Below are positions 1 through 5,746 of a stretch of DNA of 5,747 nucleotides, one piece after another. The notes below the pieces were generated by a model. The model saw only the letters and a list, made by a program, of their open reading frames with translations. It was not told where the DNA came from and searched no databases. Origin of the DNA: an uncultured Clostridia bacterium (lineage in GTDB: Bacteria; Bacillota; Clostridia; TANB77; CAG-508); contig CALYBF010000096.1 of assembly GCA_944393755.1 (NCBI GenBank), forward strand, positions 1 through 5,747. Direction: 5' to 3'. The position numbers and the translations under genes are program-made. Positions within the stretch are counted from its first letter, which is position 1; each line of letters begins with the position of its first letter.

Positions 1-108
1 AATAATCTCAAAATAGAAAATAGTGAAAACATATCTTTAGAAAGAACTACAGATATATTAAACCAAATAAACCAATATTTAGATGAAGAAAAGAAAAAAT
101 TAAATTAA
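1..108 (+). CDS. 3' end of an unidentified gene (C-terminal 35 residues)
   Basis: Frame 1 is open from the window edge to a TAA at 106-108 and encodes 35 hydrophilic residues ending in DEEKKKLN. The tail is rich in Asn, Glu, Lys and Ile with no hydrophobic segment, and its second half looks helical. An AAAGGAG ribosome binding site for the next gene follows after 5 nt, so this is probably the preceding gene of the same operon. Genes next to CpsB/YwqE phosphatases are often tyrosine kinases or Wzz-type chain-length regulators. That is only a contextual guess here, because nothing in these 35 residues identifies a family. The start lies outside the window. Confidence 0.6.
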   Translation, partial: NNLKIENSENISLERTTDILNQINQYLDEEKKKLN

Positions 109-129
109 AAGCAAAAGGAGAAAAAACAG

Positions 130-960
130 ATGATAGACATACATAGTCATATATTACCAAATATAGATGATGGTTCAAGAAGTATAGAAGAAACATTTAA
201 TCTAATTAGAGAAGCAAAAAATGTAGGGTTTGATGCAATAGTTACAACATCACATTATATGGAAGGATATTATGAGACAAATGTGCCAGAAAGAGAAGTA
301 TGGTTAAATGCAATATGTGAAAATATGCAAGCAAAAAATATAGATATGATGTTATATTTAGGTAATGAAATATATATGTCAGAAAATATAATAAAATTAC
401 TAGAAGAAAGAAAAGCATCAACAATAAATGATACAAGTTATGTATTATTCGAATTACCATTAAATGTAGAACCATTTAATTTATATGATGTAATATATGA
501 ATTACAACAATATAAATTAGTGCCAATATTAGCACACCCAGAAAGATATAGTTTTGTACAAAAAGAACCAGAACTAATATATGATTTAGTAGAAAAAGGA
601 GTTTTAATGCAAGCAAATTATGGAAGTGTAATTGGACAATATGGAAAAAAAGCTGAGATGATAGTACTTAAGCTTCTTGAAGGAAATATGATTCATATGT
701 TTGGCTCAGATGTACATAGACAAAATACAATATATCCTAGAATTCCACAAATACTTGCAGAATTAAATGAAATAATAGGTGAAGAAAAATTAGAAGAATT
801 AACAACAACAAACCCTAATCTAGTAATACATAATAAAAAAATTGAAATAGAAACACCACAAATGATCACATTAAGTTTAAAAGAAAAAATGATGATTGTA
901 AAAGATGATGTTTTAAGTAAAATAAAAAAACAACATCACAATAACAAGGAAAGGAAGTAG
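130..960 (+). CDS. cpsB: CpsB/YwqE-family PHP-domain protein-tyrosine phosphatase
   Basis: This is a 276-residue cytoplasmic metallophosphatase of the PHP fold. Family members (CpsB of pneumococcus, YwqE of Bacillus) dephosphorylate the tyrosine-rich tails of BY-kinases that control capsule or exopolysaccharide assembly. The whole metal-binding set is visible: D3, H5 and H7 in the N-terminal DIHSH motif, a following DDG at 13-15, H42 in TTSHY, E80 in GNEIY, E108 in FELP, H136 in LAHPERY, and D194/H196 in GSDVH. R17 and R139 fit the usual phosphate-binding arginines. There is no signal peptide or membrane segment. Residues about 245-276 form a Lys/Asn-rich tail, making the protein slightly longer than the roughly 240-255 residues usual for the family. 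The start is supported by AAAGGAG at 114-120, 9 nt before the ATG. The gene sits 21 nt after the preceding partial gene and 4 nt before glmM, so it is likely part of one operon. The family is secure, but the cellular kinase partner is not visible and the symbol is given by family only. Confidence 0.9.
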   Translation: MIDIHSHILPNIDDGSRSIEETFNLIREAKNVGFDAIVTTSHYMEGYYETNVPEREVWLNAICENMQAKNIDMMLYLGNEIYMSENIIKLLEERKASTINDTSYVLFELPLNVEPFNLYDVIYELQQYKLVPILAHPERYSFVQKEPELIYDLVEKGVLMQANYGSVIGQYGKKAEMIVLKLLEGNMIHMFGSDVHRQNTIYPRIPQILAELNEIIGEEKLEELTTTNPNLVIHNKKIEIETPQMITLSLKEKMMIVKDDVLSKIKKQHHNNKERK

Positions 961-964
961 TCTT

Positions 965-2329
965 ATGAGAAAATATTTTGGAACAGACGGAATTAGAAGA
1001 ATTGCAAATACAGAATTAACACCAGACTTAGTTTATAAAGTTGCAAAAGCAGGAGCATATGTGTTATCAAAACATACAAGCCATACACCAACTATATTAA
1101 TAGGGAGAGACACACGTATATCAGGAACTTTAATAGAAAGTGCAATGGTAGCAGGTTTCTTAAGCTATGGTGCAAATGTTAAATTATTAGGAGTAATACC
1201 AACACCAGCAGTTGCATATTTAACAAGAAAATTTAATGCAGATGCAAGTGTTGTAATTTCAGCATCACACAATACATATGAATTTAATGGAATAAAATAT
1301 TTTAGTAATAAAGGTATGAAAATACCAGATAGCTTAGAAGAAGAAATAGAAGAAATAATGGAGTCAGGAAAGTTAGATACATTAACAGCAGTAGGAGATA
1401 AAATAGGTGTATCAGAATATGCTTTAGACTTAATAGATGAATATGTGTATTTCTTTAGAAAAAACTTTGATGATGAAATAGAAAAATATAATAGAGACGA
1501 TTTTGTTGTAGCATTAGATACAGCCAATGGAGCAACATCTGTAGTTGCAGAAAAAGTCTTTAAAACATTAGGAATAAACTATAGAATTATAAATAATCAT
1601 CCAAATGGTGTGAATATTAATGAAAATTGTGGTTCAACACATCTAGAAGCTTTGAAAAAATATGTAGTAGAAAACAAATTATCATTAGGAGTTGCATATG
1701 ACGGAGATGGAGATAGATGTTTAGCAGTAGATGAAAAAGGAAATGAAATAGATGGAGATAAACTTTTAGCAATAATATCAGCTAATTTAAGGAAAAAAGG
1801 AAAGCTAAACAAAGACACAATAGTTGCAACAGTAATGAGCAATTTAGGTTTAAATAAATATGCAAAAGACAATGGTCTAGAATTACTTCAAACAAAAGTC
1901 GGAGATAGATACGTTCTAGAAGAAATGTTAAAAGACGGCTTTAACTTAGGTGGAGAACAATCAGGTCATATAATATTATTAGATTATAACCCAACAGGAG
2001 ATGGTATATTAACATCATTAATGTTAATAAAATCAATATTAGAAGAAGGAAAAAAAGCATCAGAATTAGCAAGTATTGTAAAACTATATCCACAAGTATT
2101 AATAAATGCAAAAGTAAATTCTGATAAGAAATATGATTATGATAAAAATACAGAAATAAAAGAAGCAATAGAAAAATTAGAAAAAGAATTTGCAGGAAAT
2201 GGAAGAGTATTAATTAGAGCATCAGGAACAGAGCCATTAGTCAGAGTTATGATAGAAGGGGAAGACCAAGAATACATAACAAAGAAAGCAAGAGAAATAG
2301 CAGATTTAATAGAAAGTAAATTAAAATAG
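965..2329 (+). CDS. glmM: Phosphoglucosamine mutase GlmM
   Basis: This enzyme interconverts glucosamine-6-phosphate and glucosamine-1-phosphate in the cytoplasm, the step that commits sugar to UDP-GlcNAc for peptidoglycan and capsule. At 454 residues it has the normal family length (about 445-455). All four domain signatures of the alpha-D-phosphohexomutase superfamily are present: the N-terminal FGTDGIR at 5-11, the phosphoserine loop SASHN with catalytic S101, the metal loop DGDGDR at 246-251, the sugar-recognition loop GGEQSGH at 329-335, and the phosphate-binding loop RASGTEPLVRV at 418-428. The FGTDGIR opening and GGEQSGH loop favour GlmM over phosphomannomutase/phosphoglucomutase. One oddity is that the residue after SASHN is Thr104, where Pro is usual. 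The start is supported by two AAGGA motifs at 946-955 that overlap the end of cpsB; the 4-nt intergenic gap suggests translational coupling. No terminator-like hairpin follows the stop, so some read-through is possible. Confidence 0.97.
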   Translation: MRKYFGTDGIRRIANTELTPDLVYKVAKAGAYVLSKHTSHTPTILIGRDTRISGTLIESAMVAGFLSYGANVKLLGVIPTPAVAYLTRKFNADASVVISASHNTYEFNGIKYFSNKGMKIPDSLEEEIEEIMESGKLDTLTAVGDKIGVSEYALDLIDEYVYFFRKNFDDEIEKYNRDDFVVALDTANGATSVVAEKVFKTLGINYRIINNHPNGVNINENCGSTHLEALKKYVVENKLSLGVAYDGDGDRCLAVDEKGNEIDGDKLLAIISANLRKKGKLNKDTIVATVMSNLGLNKYAKDNGLELLQTKVGDRYVLEEMLKDGFNLGGEQSGHIILLDYNPTGDGILTSLMLIKSILEEGKKASELASIVKLYPQVLINAKVNSDKKYDYDKNTEIKEAIEKLEKEFAGNGRVLIRASGTEPLVRVMIEGEDQEYITKKAREIADLIESKLK

Positions 2330-2350
2330 AATTAAGATATTAAACAATAT

Positions 2351-2383
2351 TGTAACTAAAATGTAATAAAAACGTAATAAAAA
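2351..2383. repeat. Three tandem 11-bp repeats upstream of a promoter (possible operator)
   Basis: Three consecutive 11-mers of the form YGTAAYWAAAA occur: TGTAACTAAAA (2351-2361), TGTAATAAAAA (2362-2372) and CGTAATAAAAA (2373-2383). On the minus strand they read as ATTAC/GTTAC elements spaced one helical turn apart. The block ends 4 nt before the -35 element of the next promoter. Direct repeats at 11-bp spacing just upstream of -35 are the typical arrangement for OmpR/PhoB-family response regulators, whose Pho boxes in Firmicutes contain TTAACA-like units. That role is inference, and the low complexity of the DNA weakens it. Confidence 0.4.
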
Positions 2384-2387
2384 ATAG

Positions 2388-2416
2388 TTGATAAATAAAA
2401 ATATTAATGTTATTAT
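2388..2416 (+). promoter_or_regulatory. Predicted sigma-A promoter for the 112-residue membrane protein gene
   Basis: TTGATA at 2388-2393 and TATTAT at 2411-2416 are separated by exactly 17 nt, each one mismatch from consensus. This predicts a transcript start near 2423 and a leader of about 30 nt before the ATG at 2456. The promoter lies in the gap after glmM and marks a new transcription unit. In DNA this AT-rich a chance match is possible, but the spacing, both hexamers and the position agree. Confidence 0.6.
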
Positions 2417-2455
2417 ATTAATAAATAAAAAACTAAAGAAAACGGAGGGGAGAAA

Positions 2456-2794
2456 ATGTTTATATTTGATATATCAAACCCACTAACTTTATTGCTTATG
2501 TTAGCTGCAACAGTATTATTAATATTTTTAGCACAAGAAATTAAAAAAAGCGCGATAGCGGCAGTAGTATTATTCGCATATTTATTATTATTAATTATAC
2601 ACGTAGCACAAGTAGCAACTTTATCTGAAGAATTTAGATATATGTTATCTACATTATCAAGATGTGTCGTTATAGACTTCATATTTGTATTTATATCATT
2701 TTTCTCATATCTATGGGTTGATGATATGGAAACAAAAAAATTTGGTAAGAAAAGTTTTGATAACAGTCTAGATTGGTTCTGGAAAAAAGTATAG
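2456..2794 (+). CDS. Small three-helix membrane protein, function unknown
   Basis: This 112-residue protein is not a family I recognise. It has three predicted membrane segments, about residues 8-26, 32-53 and 69-88. Short charged stretches separate them: QEIKK at 27-31, SEEFR at 57-61 between helices two and three, and a C-terminal hydrophilic tail of about 24 residues after DDMETKK. The tail is aromatic and basic, ending DWFWKKV. There is no signal-peptidase site, catalytic motif or Cys pair. It is very likely a real gene: a strong GGAGGGG ribosome binding site (2444-2450) lies 5 nt before the ATG, a good promoter lies at 2388-2416, and a clear terminator follows 31 nt after the stop. It therefore appears to be transcribed alone between glmM and spoIIP. 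A role in the cell envelope is only a guess from location. Confidence 0.85.
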   Translation: MFIFDISNPLTLLLMLAATVLLIFLAQEIKKSAIAAVVLFAYLLLLIIHVAQVATLSEEFRYMLSTLSRCVVIDFIFVFISFFSYLWVDDMETKKFGKKSFDNSLDWFWKKV

Positions 2795-2825
2795 TTTAAA
2801 TTAAAATTAATACCAAAAAAGATTA

Positions 2826-2856
2826 GAAACTTAAAGTTTGCTTTAGGTTTCTTTTT
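2826..2856 (+). terminator. Rho-independent terminator
   Basis: An 11-bp stem pairs GAAACTTAAAG (2826-2836) with CTTTAGGTTTC (2841-2851), all paired with one G-T wobble, around a TTTG loop, followed by five T's at 2852-2856. Outside it, ACCAAAAA (2812-2819) can also pair with TTTTTGGT (2852-2859), so the structure could act on both strands. It sits just after the membrane protein gene and separates that unit from spoIIP. Confidence 0.88.
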
Positions 2857-2890
2857 GGTTATAAGATTTGTTATTAATTACTAATTATTC

Positions 2891-2933
2891 GTTATATTTA
2901 TTACTCATATTTAATAAAGTAACAGAATATATA
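2891..2933 (+). promoter_or_regulatory. Possible sporulation (sigma-E-like) promoter region for spoIIP
   Basis: spoIIP follows a terminator and so needs its own promoter. In Bacillus spoIIP is read by sigma-E, whose sites resemble an ATATT -35 and a CATACA-T -10 about 14 nt apart. Two overlapping candidates exist: ATATT at 2894-2898 with AATAAAGT at 2913-2920 (5 of 8 matches to the -10), and CATATT at 2906-2911 with AATATATA at 2926-2933 (4 of 8). A weak sigma-A alternative is TTGTTA at 2868-2873 followed by TATATT at 2893-2898, with a 19-nt spacer that is too long. None is convincing, so the entry marks the region rather than an exact site. Confidence 0.25.
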
Positions 2934-2967
2934 TGTATATAGTAAACTTGGGTACAAGGAGAAAAAT

Positions 2968-4236
2968 ATGTTTAATGTTACGGTATTAAGATTAAAAGAT
3001 TTAACTAAATTGATGATAGGAATTATGTTAGTAAGTTTAGTAATTCTATTTTTTAGTAAAGAAATTAAAATAGGAAAAAATAAAGAAAGTATAGAAGATA
3101 GAGGAAATATAGTTAATAATGAAGAGTTAGATAATAGTAATAGTATGATTAGAAAAATAGAAGAAGGAATAAACTTTTTCTTAGGTAAAAATAGTATGAA
3201 GGCACTAAATCAAACAATACCAGTTATATCAAATATAAATGAAGAATATGGGAAAATTACAGAAGAAGATGATATAAAAGATGAAGTAAAAGAAAATGAT
3301 TATAAAATATTAAAAGAAATGCTAGGAATACAAATAAGCTCGATAAATGGAATAGAAAATATTAATAAAAATGAAGAAGAAAATAAAGTTGCAAATAATA
3401 ATGAAAATACAAATGGGAAAAATAAAGAAGAAACAAATAAAGCAAATAACTTAGAAAATAATAGTGAAACATTAGAACCTGGAACAAAAACAGAAATAGT
3501 AACACCAAATCCAATAAAAGACGGGAGTAATACTCAATTAGGAAATGTAAAAATAAAAAATGAGACAAATTATGAATTAACAGAAGATTTATATACAAGT
3601 GAAATACAAATAGAAAATAAGAATATAGTGTTGTTCCATACACATAGTTGTGAAAGTTATACATCAAGTGAAAAATATCCATATACACCAACAGGAAATT
3701 ATAGAACAACAGATTTAAATTTTACAGTAACAAGAGTTGGAACAGAATTAGAAACATATCTAAAAAAATATAATTATAACGTAGTACATAGCACAGACTA
3801 TCACGATTATCCAGCATATAATGGTTCATATACACGTTCTTTAAAAACGGTAGAAAATATATTGCAAACAACACCTAGTGATATAATAATAGATGTACAT
3901 AGAGATGCGATAGGTTCTAGGAACGATTATGCACCAACTGTAAAAATAGGAGATGAAGAAGCGGCACAATTAATGTTTGTAATAGGAACAGATGCAGGAG
4001 GGCTATGGCATCCAAATTGGAGAGAAAACTTAAAATTTGCAATAAAGATACAATCAAAGGCAGAAGAAATGTATCCAGGGTTATTTAAAACAATGATGGT
4101 AACGACATCTAGATATAACCAACATACGGGAAAATATGCAAGTATAATAGAAGTAGGAGCAACAGGAAACACATTAGAACAATGTCTAACAAGTATGAAA
4201 TATCTAGCAAAAGTAATGAACGAAGTAATAAAATGA
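2968..4236 (+). CDS. spoIIP: Stage II sporulation protein P (engulfment peptidoglycan hydrolase)
   Basis: SpoIIP is the amidase/endopeptidase of the SpoIID-SpoIIM-SpoIIP machine, which thins septal peptidoglycan and drives engulfment of the forespore by the mother-cell membrane. The 422-residue protein has a short basic N-terminus, one membrane anchor at about 14-30, a long acidic and Asn/Glu/Lys-rich low-complexity linker (about 35-200), and a C-terminal catalytic domain (about 217-420) predicted to lie outside the cytoplasmic membrane. Zinc-amidase features are clear: FHTHSCES with H224, H226 and E229, DVHRDA with H311, and IIEVGATGNT with E395 before the Asn401-Thr402 pair. The SRYNQH segment at 381-386 also fits the family. 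The length is normal. The start is chosen from AAGGAG at 2956-2961, 6 nt before the ATG, with the anchor beginning soon after. It is a single-gene unit: spoIIP follows gpr in Bacillus, but gpr is not adjacent here. The TGA stop lies inside the outer end of the following inverted-repeat element. Confidence 0.95.
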   Translation: MFNVTVLRLKDLTKLMIGIMLVSLVILFFSKEIKIGKNKESIEDRGNIVNNEELDNSNSMIRKIEEGINFFLGKNSMKALNQTIPVISNINEEYGKITEEDDIKDEVKENDYKILKEMLGIQISSINGIENINKNEEENKVANNNENTNGKNKEETNKANNLENNSETLEPGTKTEIVTPNPIKDGSNTQLGNVKIKNETNYELTEDLYTSEIQIENKNIVLFHTHSCESYTSSEKYPYTPTGNYRTTDLNFTVTRVGTELETYLKKYNYNVVHSTDYHDYPAYNGSYTRSLKTVENILQTTPSDIIIDVHRDAIGSRNDYAPTVKIGDEEAAQLMFVIGTDAGGLWHPNWRENLKFAIKIQSKAEEMYPGLFKTMMVTTSRYNQHTGKYASIIEVGATGNTLEQCLTSMKYLAKVMNEVIK

Positions 4237-4270
4237 GATTTTTTGGGACACCCATTTTTTGTCTCATTTT
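4234..4270 (+). repeat. Left arm of the inverted repeat
   Basis: This arm runs from the spoIIP stop codon (TGA, 4234-4236) inward: TGAGA, six T's, GGGACACCCA, six T's, GTCTCA, then four T's. It is self-complementary at its ends (TGAGA 4234-4238 with TCTCA 4262-4266) and at its centre (TGGG 4244-4247 with CCCA 4251-4254 around an ACA loop). The central mini-hairpin followed by six T's could weakly terminate spoIIP transcripts, but a 4-bp stem is poor. Confidence 0.9.
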
Positions 4271-4318
4271 TTAAACAGAGATTGAAAAATATATTTATAA
4301 TCATTTTTTTGATATTTT

Positions 4319-4355
4319 AAAATGAGACAAAAAATGGGTGTCCCAAAAATTCTCA
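4319..4355 (-). repeat. Right arm of the inverted repeat
   Basis: This arm is the reverse complement of 4234-4270 with one mismatch at 4350: four A's, TGAGAC, six A's, TGGGTGTCCC, five A's, then TTCTCA. An ATG at 4322-4324 in this arm is in frame with pgi but has no ribosome binding site. The arm ends 18 nt before the pgi -35 hexamer. Confidence 0.9.
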
Positions 4356-4373
4356 AAAAAGTTTCTAAAAACC

Positions 4374-4402
4374 TTGAATTATTAGTTCTCTATGTATATA
4401 AT
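4374..4402 (+). promoter_or_regulatory. Predicted sigma-A promoter of pgi
   Basis: TTGAAT at 4374-4379 and a perfect TATAAT at 4397-4402 are separated by 17 nt. Transcription would begin near 4409, leaving a leader of about 30 nt before the start codon at 4439. The site falls in the short gap between the inverted-repeat element and pgi, so pgi appears to be transcribed independently of spoIIP. This also argues that the coding start is downstream of the promoter. Confidence 0.75.
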
Positions 4403-4425
4403 GTAACTGGAATTTTTTGGAGAAA

Positions 4426-4431
4426 GAGGTG
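4426..4431 (+). promoter_or_regulatory. Ribosome binding site that fixes the pgi start
   Basis: GAGGTG at 4426-4431 matches the 16S anti-Shine-Dalgarno core and lies 7 nt before the ATG at 4439-4441. The reading frame is open further upstream, to an ATG at 4322, but that codon lies inside the inverted repeat, upstream of the promoter, and lacks a ribosome binding site. Confidence 0.85.
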
Positions 4432-4438
4432 TTTATAT

Positions 4439-5746
4439 ATGGCAGATATTAGTTTAAATCTTAAAAATAGTGGAATAACTATGAAAAGTATTATGGAATA
4501 TAAGGAAAAAGTTGAAAATATTCATAAAGACTTACATAAAAGAGCTGGTAATGTAAAAGATTTTGTTGGTTGGCTTAATCTTCCAACAGATTATGATAGA
4601 GTAGAATTTAAAAATATAAAAAAAGTAGCTAAAAAAATAAGAAAAGAATCAGATGTGTTGTTAGTAATAGGAATAGGTGGCTCTTATTTGGGCGCTAGAG
4701 CAGTAATAGAAGCATTAACAAGTTCGTTTAATAATTTACTTCCAGCGAAGAAAAGAAAATACCCACAAGTTTTGTATGTTGGAAACAATTTGAGCTCAAA
4801 TTATATAAATGAATTAATAGAATTTTTAGAGAATAAAGATTTCTCAATAAATGTGATATCAAAATCAGGAACAACAACTGAACCTGCAATTGCATTTAGA
4901 ATTTTTAGAGAAATATTAGAAAATAAATATGGAATTGATGAAGCAAGAAGTAGAATATATGCAACAACAGATATGAAAAAAGGTGCCTTAAAAACTTTAG
5001 CAGATAACGAAGGATATGAAGAATTTGTTGTACCAGATAATGTAGGTGGAAGATATTCTGTATTAACAGCAGTTGGTTTACTTCCAATAGCAGTAGCAGG
5101 TATAGATATAGATAAATTAATGGAAGGAGCAAGAATAGCACAAGAAAGATTTGATGATAGTAATTTGAAATATAATGAGTGTTATCAATATGCTGTAGCG
5201 AGAAATATTTTATATAAATTAAATAAAAATACAGAAATATTAGTAAATTATGAACCAAAAATGCATTATTTTACAGAATGGTGGAAACAACTATTTGGAG
5301 AAAGTGAAGGAAAAGATAATAAAGGAATATTACCAATGGGAGTTGATAATACGACAGATTTACATTCTATGGGGCAATATATACAAGAAGGAAGAAGATG
5401 TTTATTTGAAACTGTAGTGTCTATAGATACACCAAAATTTGATATTACAATAAACCCAGATGATGATAATTTAGACGGTTTAAATTATTTAGCAGGAAAG
5501 ACTTTGGACTATGTAAATAAAAAAGCAATGGAAGGAACTGTTAAAGCACATGTATCTGGAGATGTTCCAAATATTGAAATAAAAATGAAAGAATTAAATG
5601 AAGAAAATTTAGGAGAATTAATATATTTCTTTGAAAAAGCGTGTGCTATGTCTGGAAGTTTACTTGGAGTAAATCCATTTGACCAACCAGGAGTAGAAGA
5701 ATATAAGAAAAATATGTTCAAATTATTAAAAAAACCAGGATATTAA
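4439..5746 (+). CDS. pgi: Glucose-6-phosphate isomerase
   Basis: Pgi interconverts glucose-6-phosphate and fructose-6-phosphate in the cytoplasm, linking glycolysis, gluconeogenesis and the amino-sugar branch that leads to GlmM. The protein has 435 residues from the chosen start, close to the roughly 450 of the short bacterial (Bacillus-type) class. The first SIS domain contains GIGGSYLGA at 78-86 and the phosphate-binding SKSGTTTEP at 141-149. The family signature DNVGGRYSVLTAVG lies at 200-213, with R205. The second SIS half carries GESEGK (E288/E290), TDLHSMGQ (H309) and the C-terminal signature GSLLGVNPFDQPGVEEYKKN with K423. These match the catalytic Glu, His and Lys expected for the family. 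Translating from the upstream in-frame ATG at 4322 would add 39 residues unlike any Pgi N-terminus. It has its own promoter and ribosome binding site. The stop ends one base before the window edge, so it is complete, and any downstream partner is not visible. Confidence 0.97.
   Translation: MADISLNLKNSGITMKSIMEYKEKVENIHKDLHKRAGNVKDFVGWLNLPTDYDRVEFKNIKKVAKKIRKESDVLLVIGIGGSYLGARAVIEALTSSFNNLLPAKKRKYPQVLYVGNNLSSNYINELIEFLENKDFSINVISKSGTTTEPAIAFRIFREILENKYGIDEARSRIYATTDMKKGALKTLADNEGYEEFVVPDNVGGRYSVLTAVGLLPIAVAGIDIDKLMEGARIAQERFDDSNLKYNECYQYAVARNILYKLNKNTEILVNYEPKMHYFTEWWKQLFGESEGKDNKGILPMGVDNTTDLHSMGQYIQEGRRCLFETVVSIDTPKFDITINPDDDNLDGLNYLAGKTLDYVNKKAMEGTVKAHVSGDVPNIEIKMKELNEENLGELIYFFEKACAMSGSLLGVNPFDQPGVEEYKKNMFKLLKKPGY

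Larger units (their letters stand above)
4234..4355. mobile_element. MITE-like inverted-repeat element, 122 bp
   Basis: Two arms, 4234-4270 and 4319-4355, are reverse complements over 37 bp with a single mismatch (4239 against 4350), and the inner 31 bp pair perfectly. They enclose a 48-nt AT-rich core that contains no gene. The arms carry GGGACACCCA, unusually GC-rich for this DNA. Size, long terminal repeats, non-coding core and intergenic position all fit a miniature inverted-repeat transposable element. AAAA flanks both ends (4230-4233 and 4356-4359), which could be a target duplication but is uninformative here. Alternatives are a large 3'-end RNA hairpin of spoIIP or an unusual bidirectional terminator. 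The arm end is not followed by a U-tract (CTCAAAAAAG follows), so a classical terminator is unlikely. Only one copy is visible in the window. Confidence 0.5.

Noticed and set aside
2344..2353. Perfect 10-bp palindrome ACAATATTGT after glmM as an operator or terminator
   Set aside because: It is too short and too AT-rich to stand out in this sequence, with no loop and no T-tract. It overlaps the first 11-bp repeat.
2413..2682. Minus-strand open frame opposite the 112-residue membrane protein
   Set aside because: The plus-strand gene has a promoter, a strong ribosome binding site, three clear membrane helices and a terminator. The minus-strand frame has no such signals.
3241..3480. Possible short tandem repeat array or CRISPR-like pattern in the A-rich part of spoIIP
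   Set aside because: The repetition is irregular AAT/GAA codon use encoding Asn and Glu, with no fixed repeat unit or spacer structure.
3362..3709. Minus-strand open frame opposite spoIIP, and similar minus-strand frames elsewhere (for example 242-475, 1941-2168, 4905-5258)
   Set aside because: They are Leu/Tyr/Phe/His-rich reverse readings of AT-rich genes, have no ribosome binding site and lie entirely within confident genes on the other strand.
4280..4302. Imperfect palindrome in the core of the inverted-repeat element
   Set aside because: GATT/AATC ends are joined by weak A-T pairing with mismatches. It adds little beyond the AT-rich composition of the core.
4322..4438. Upstream in-frame extension of pgi starting at ATG 4322
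   Set aside because: The ATG lies in the inverted-repeat arm, upstream of the predicted promoter, and has no ribosome binding site. The 39 added residues do not resemble a Pgi N-terminus. GAGGTG precedes the ATG at 4439 at the right distance.
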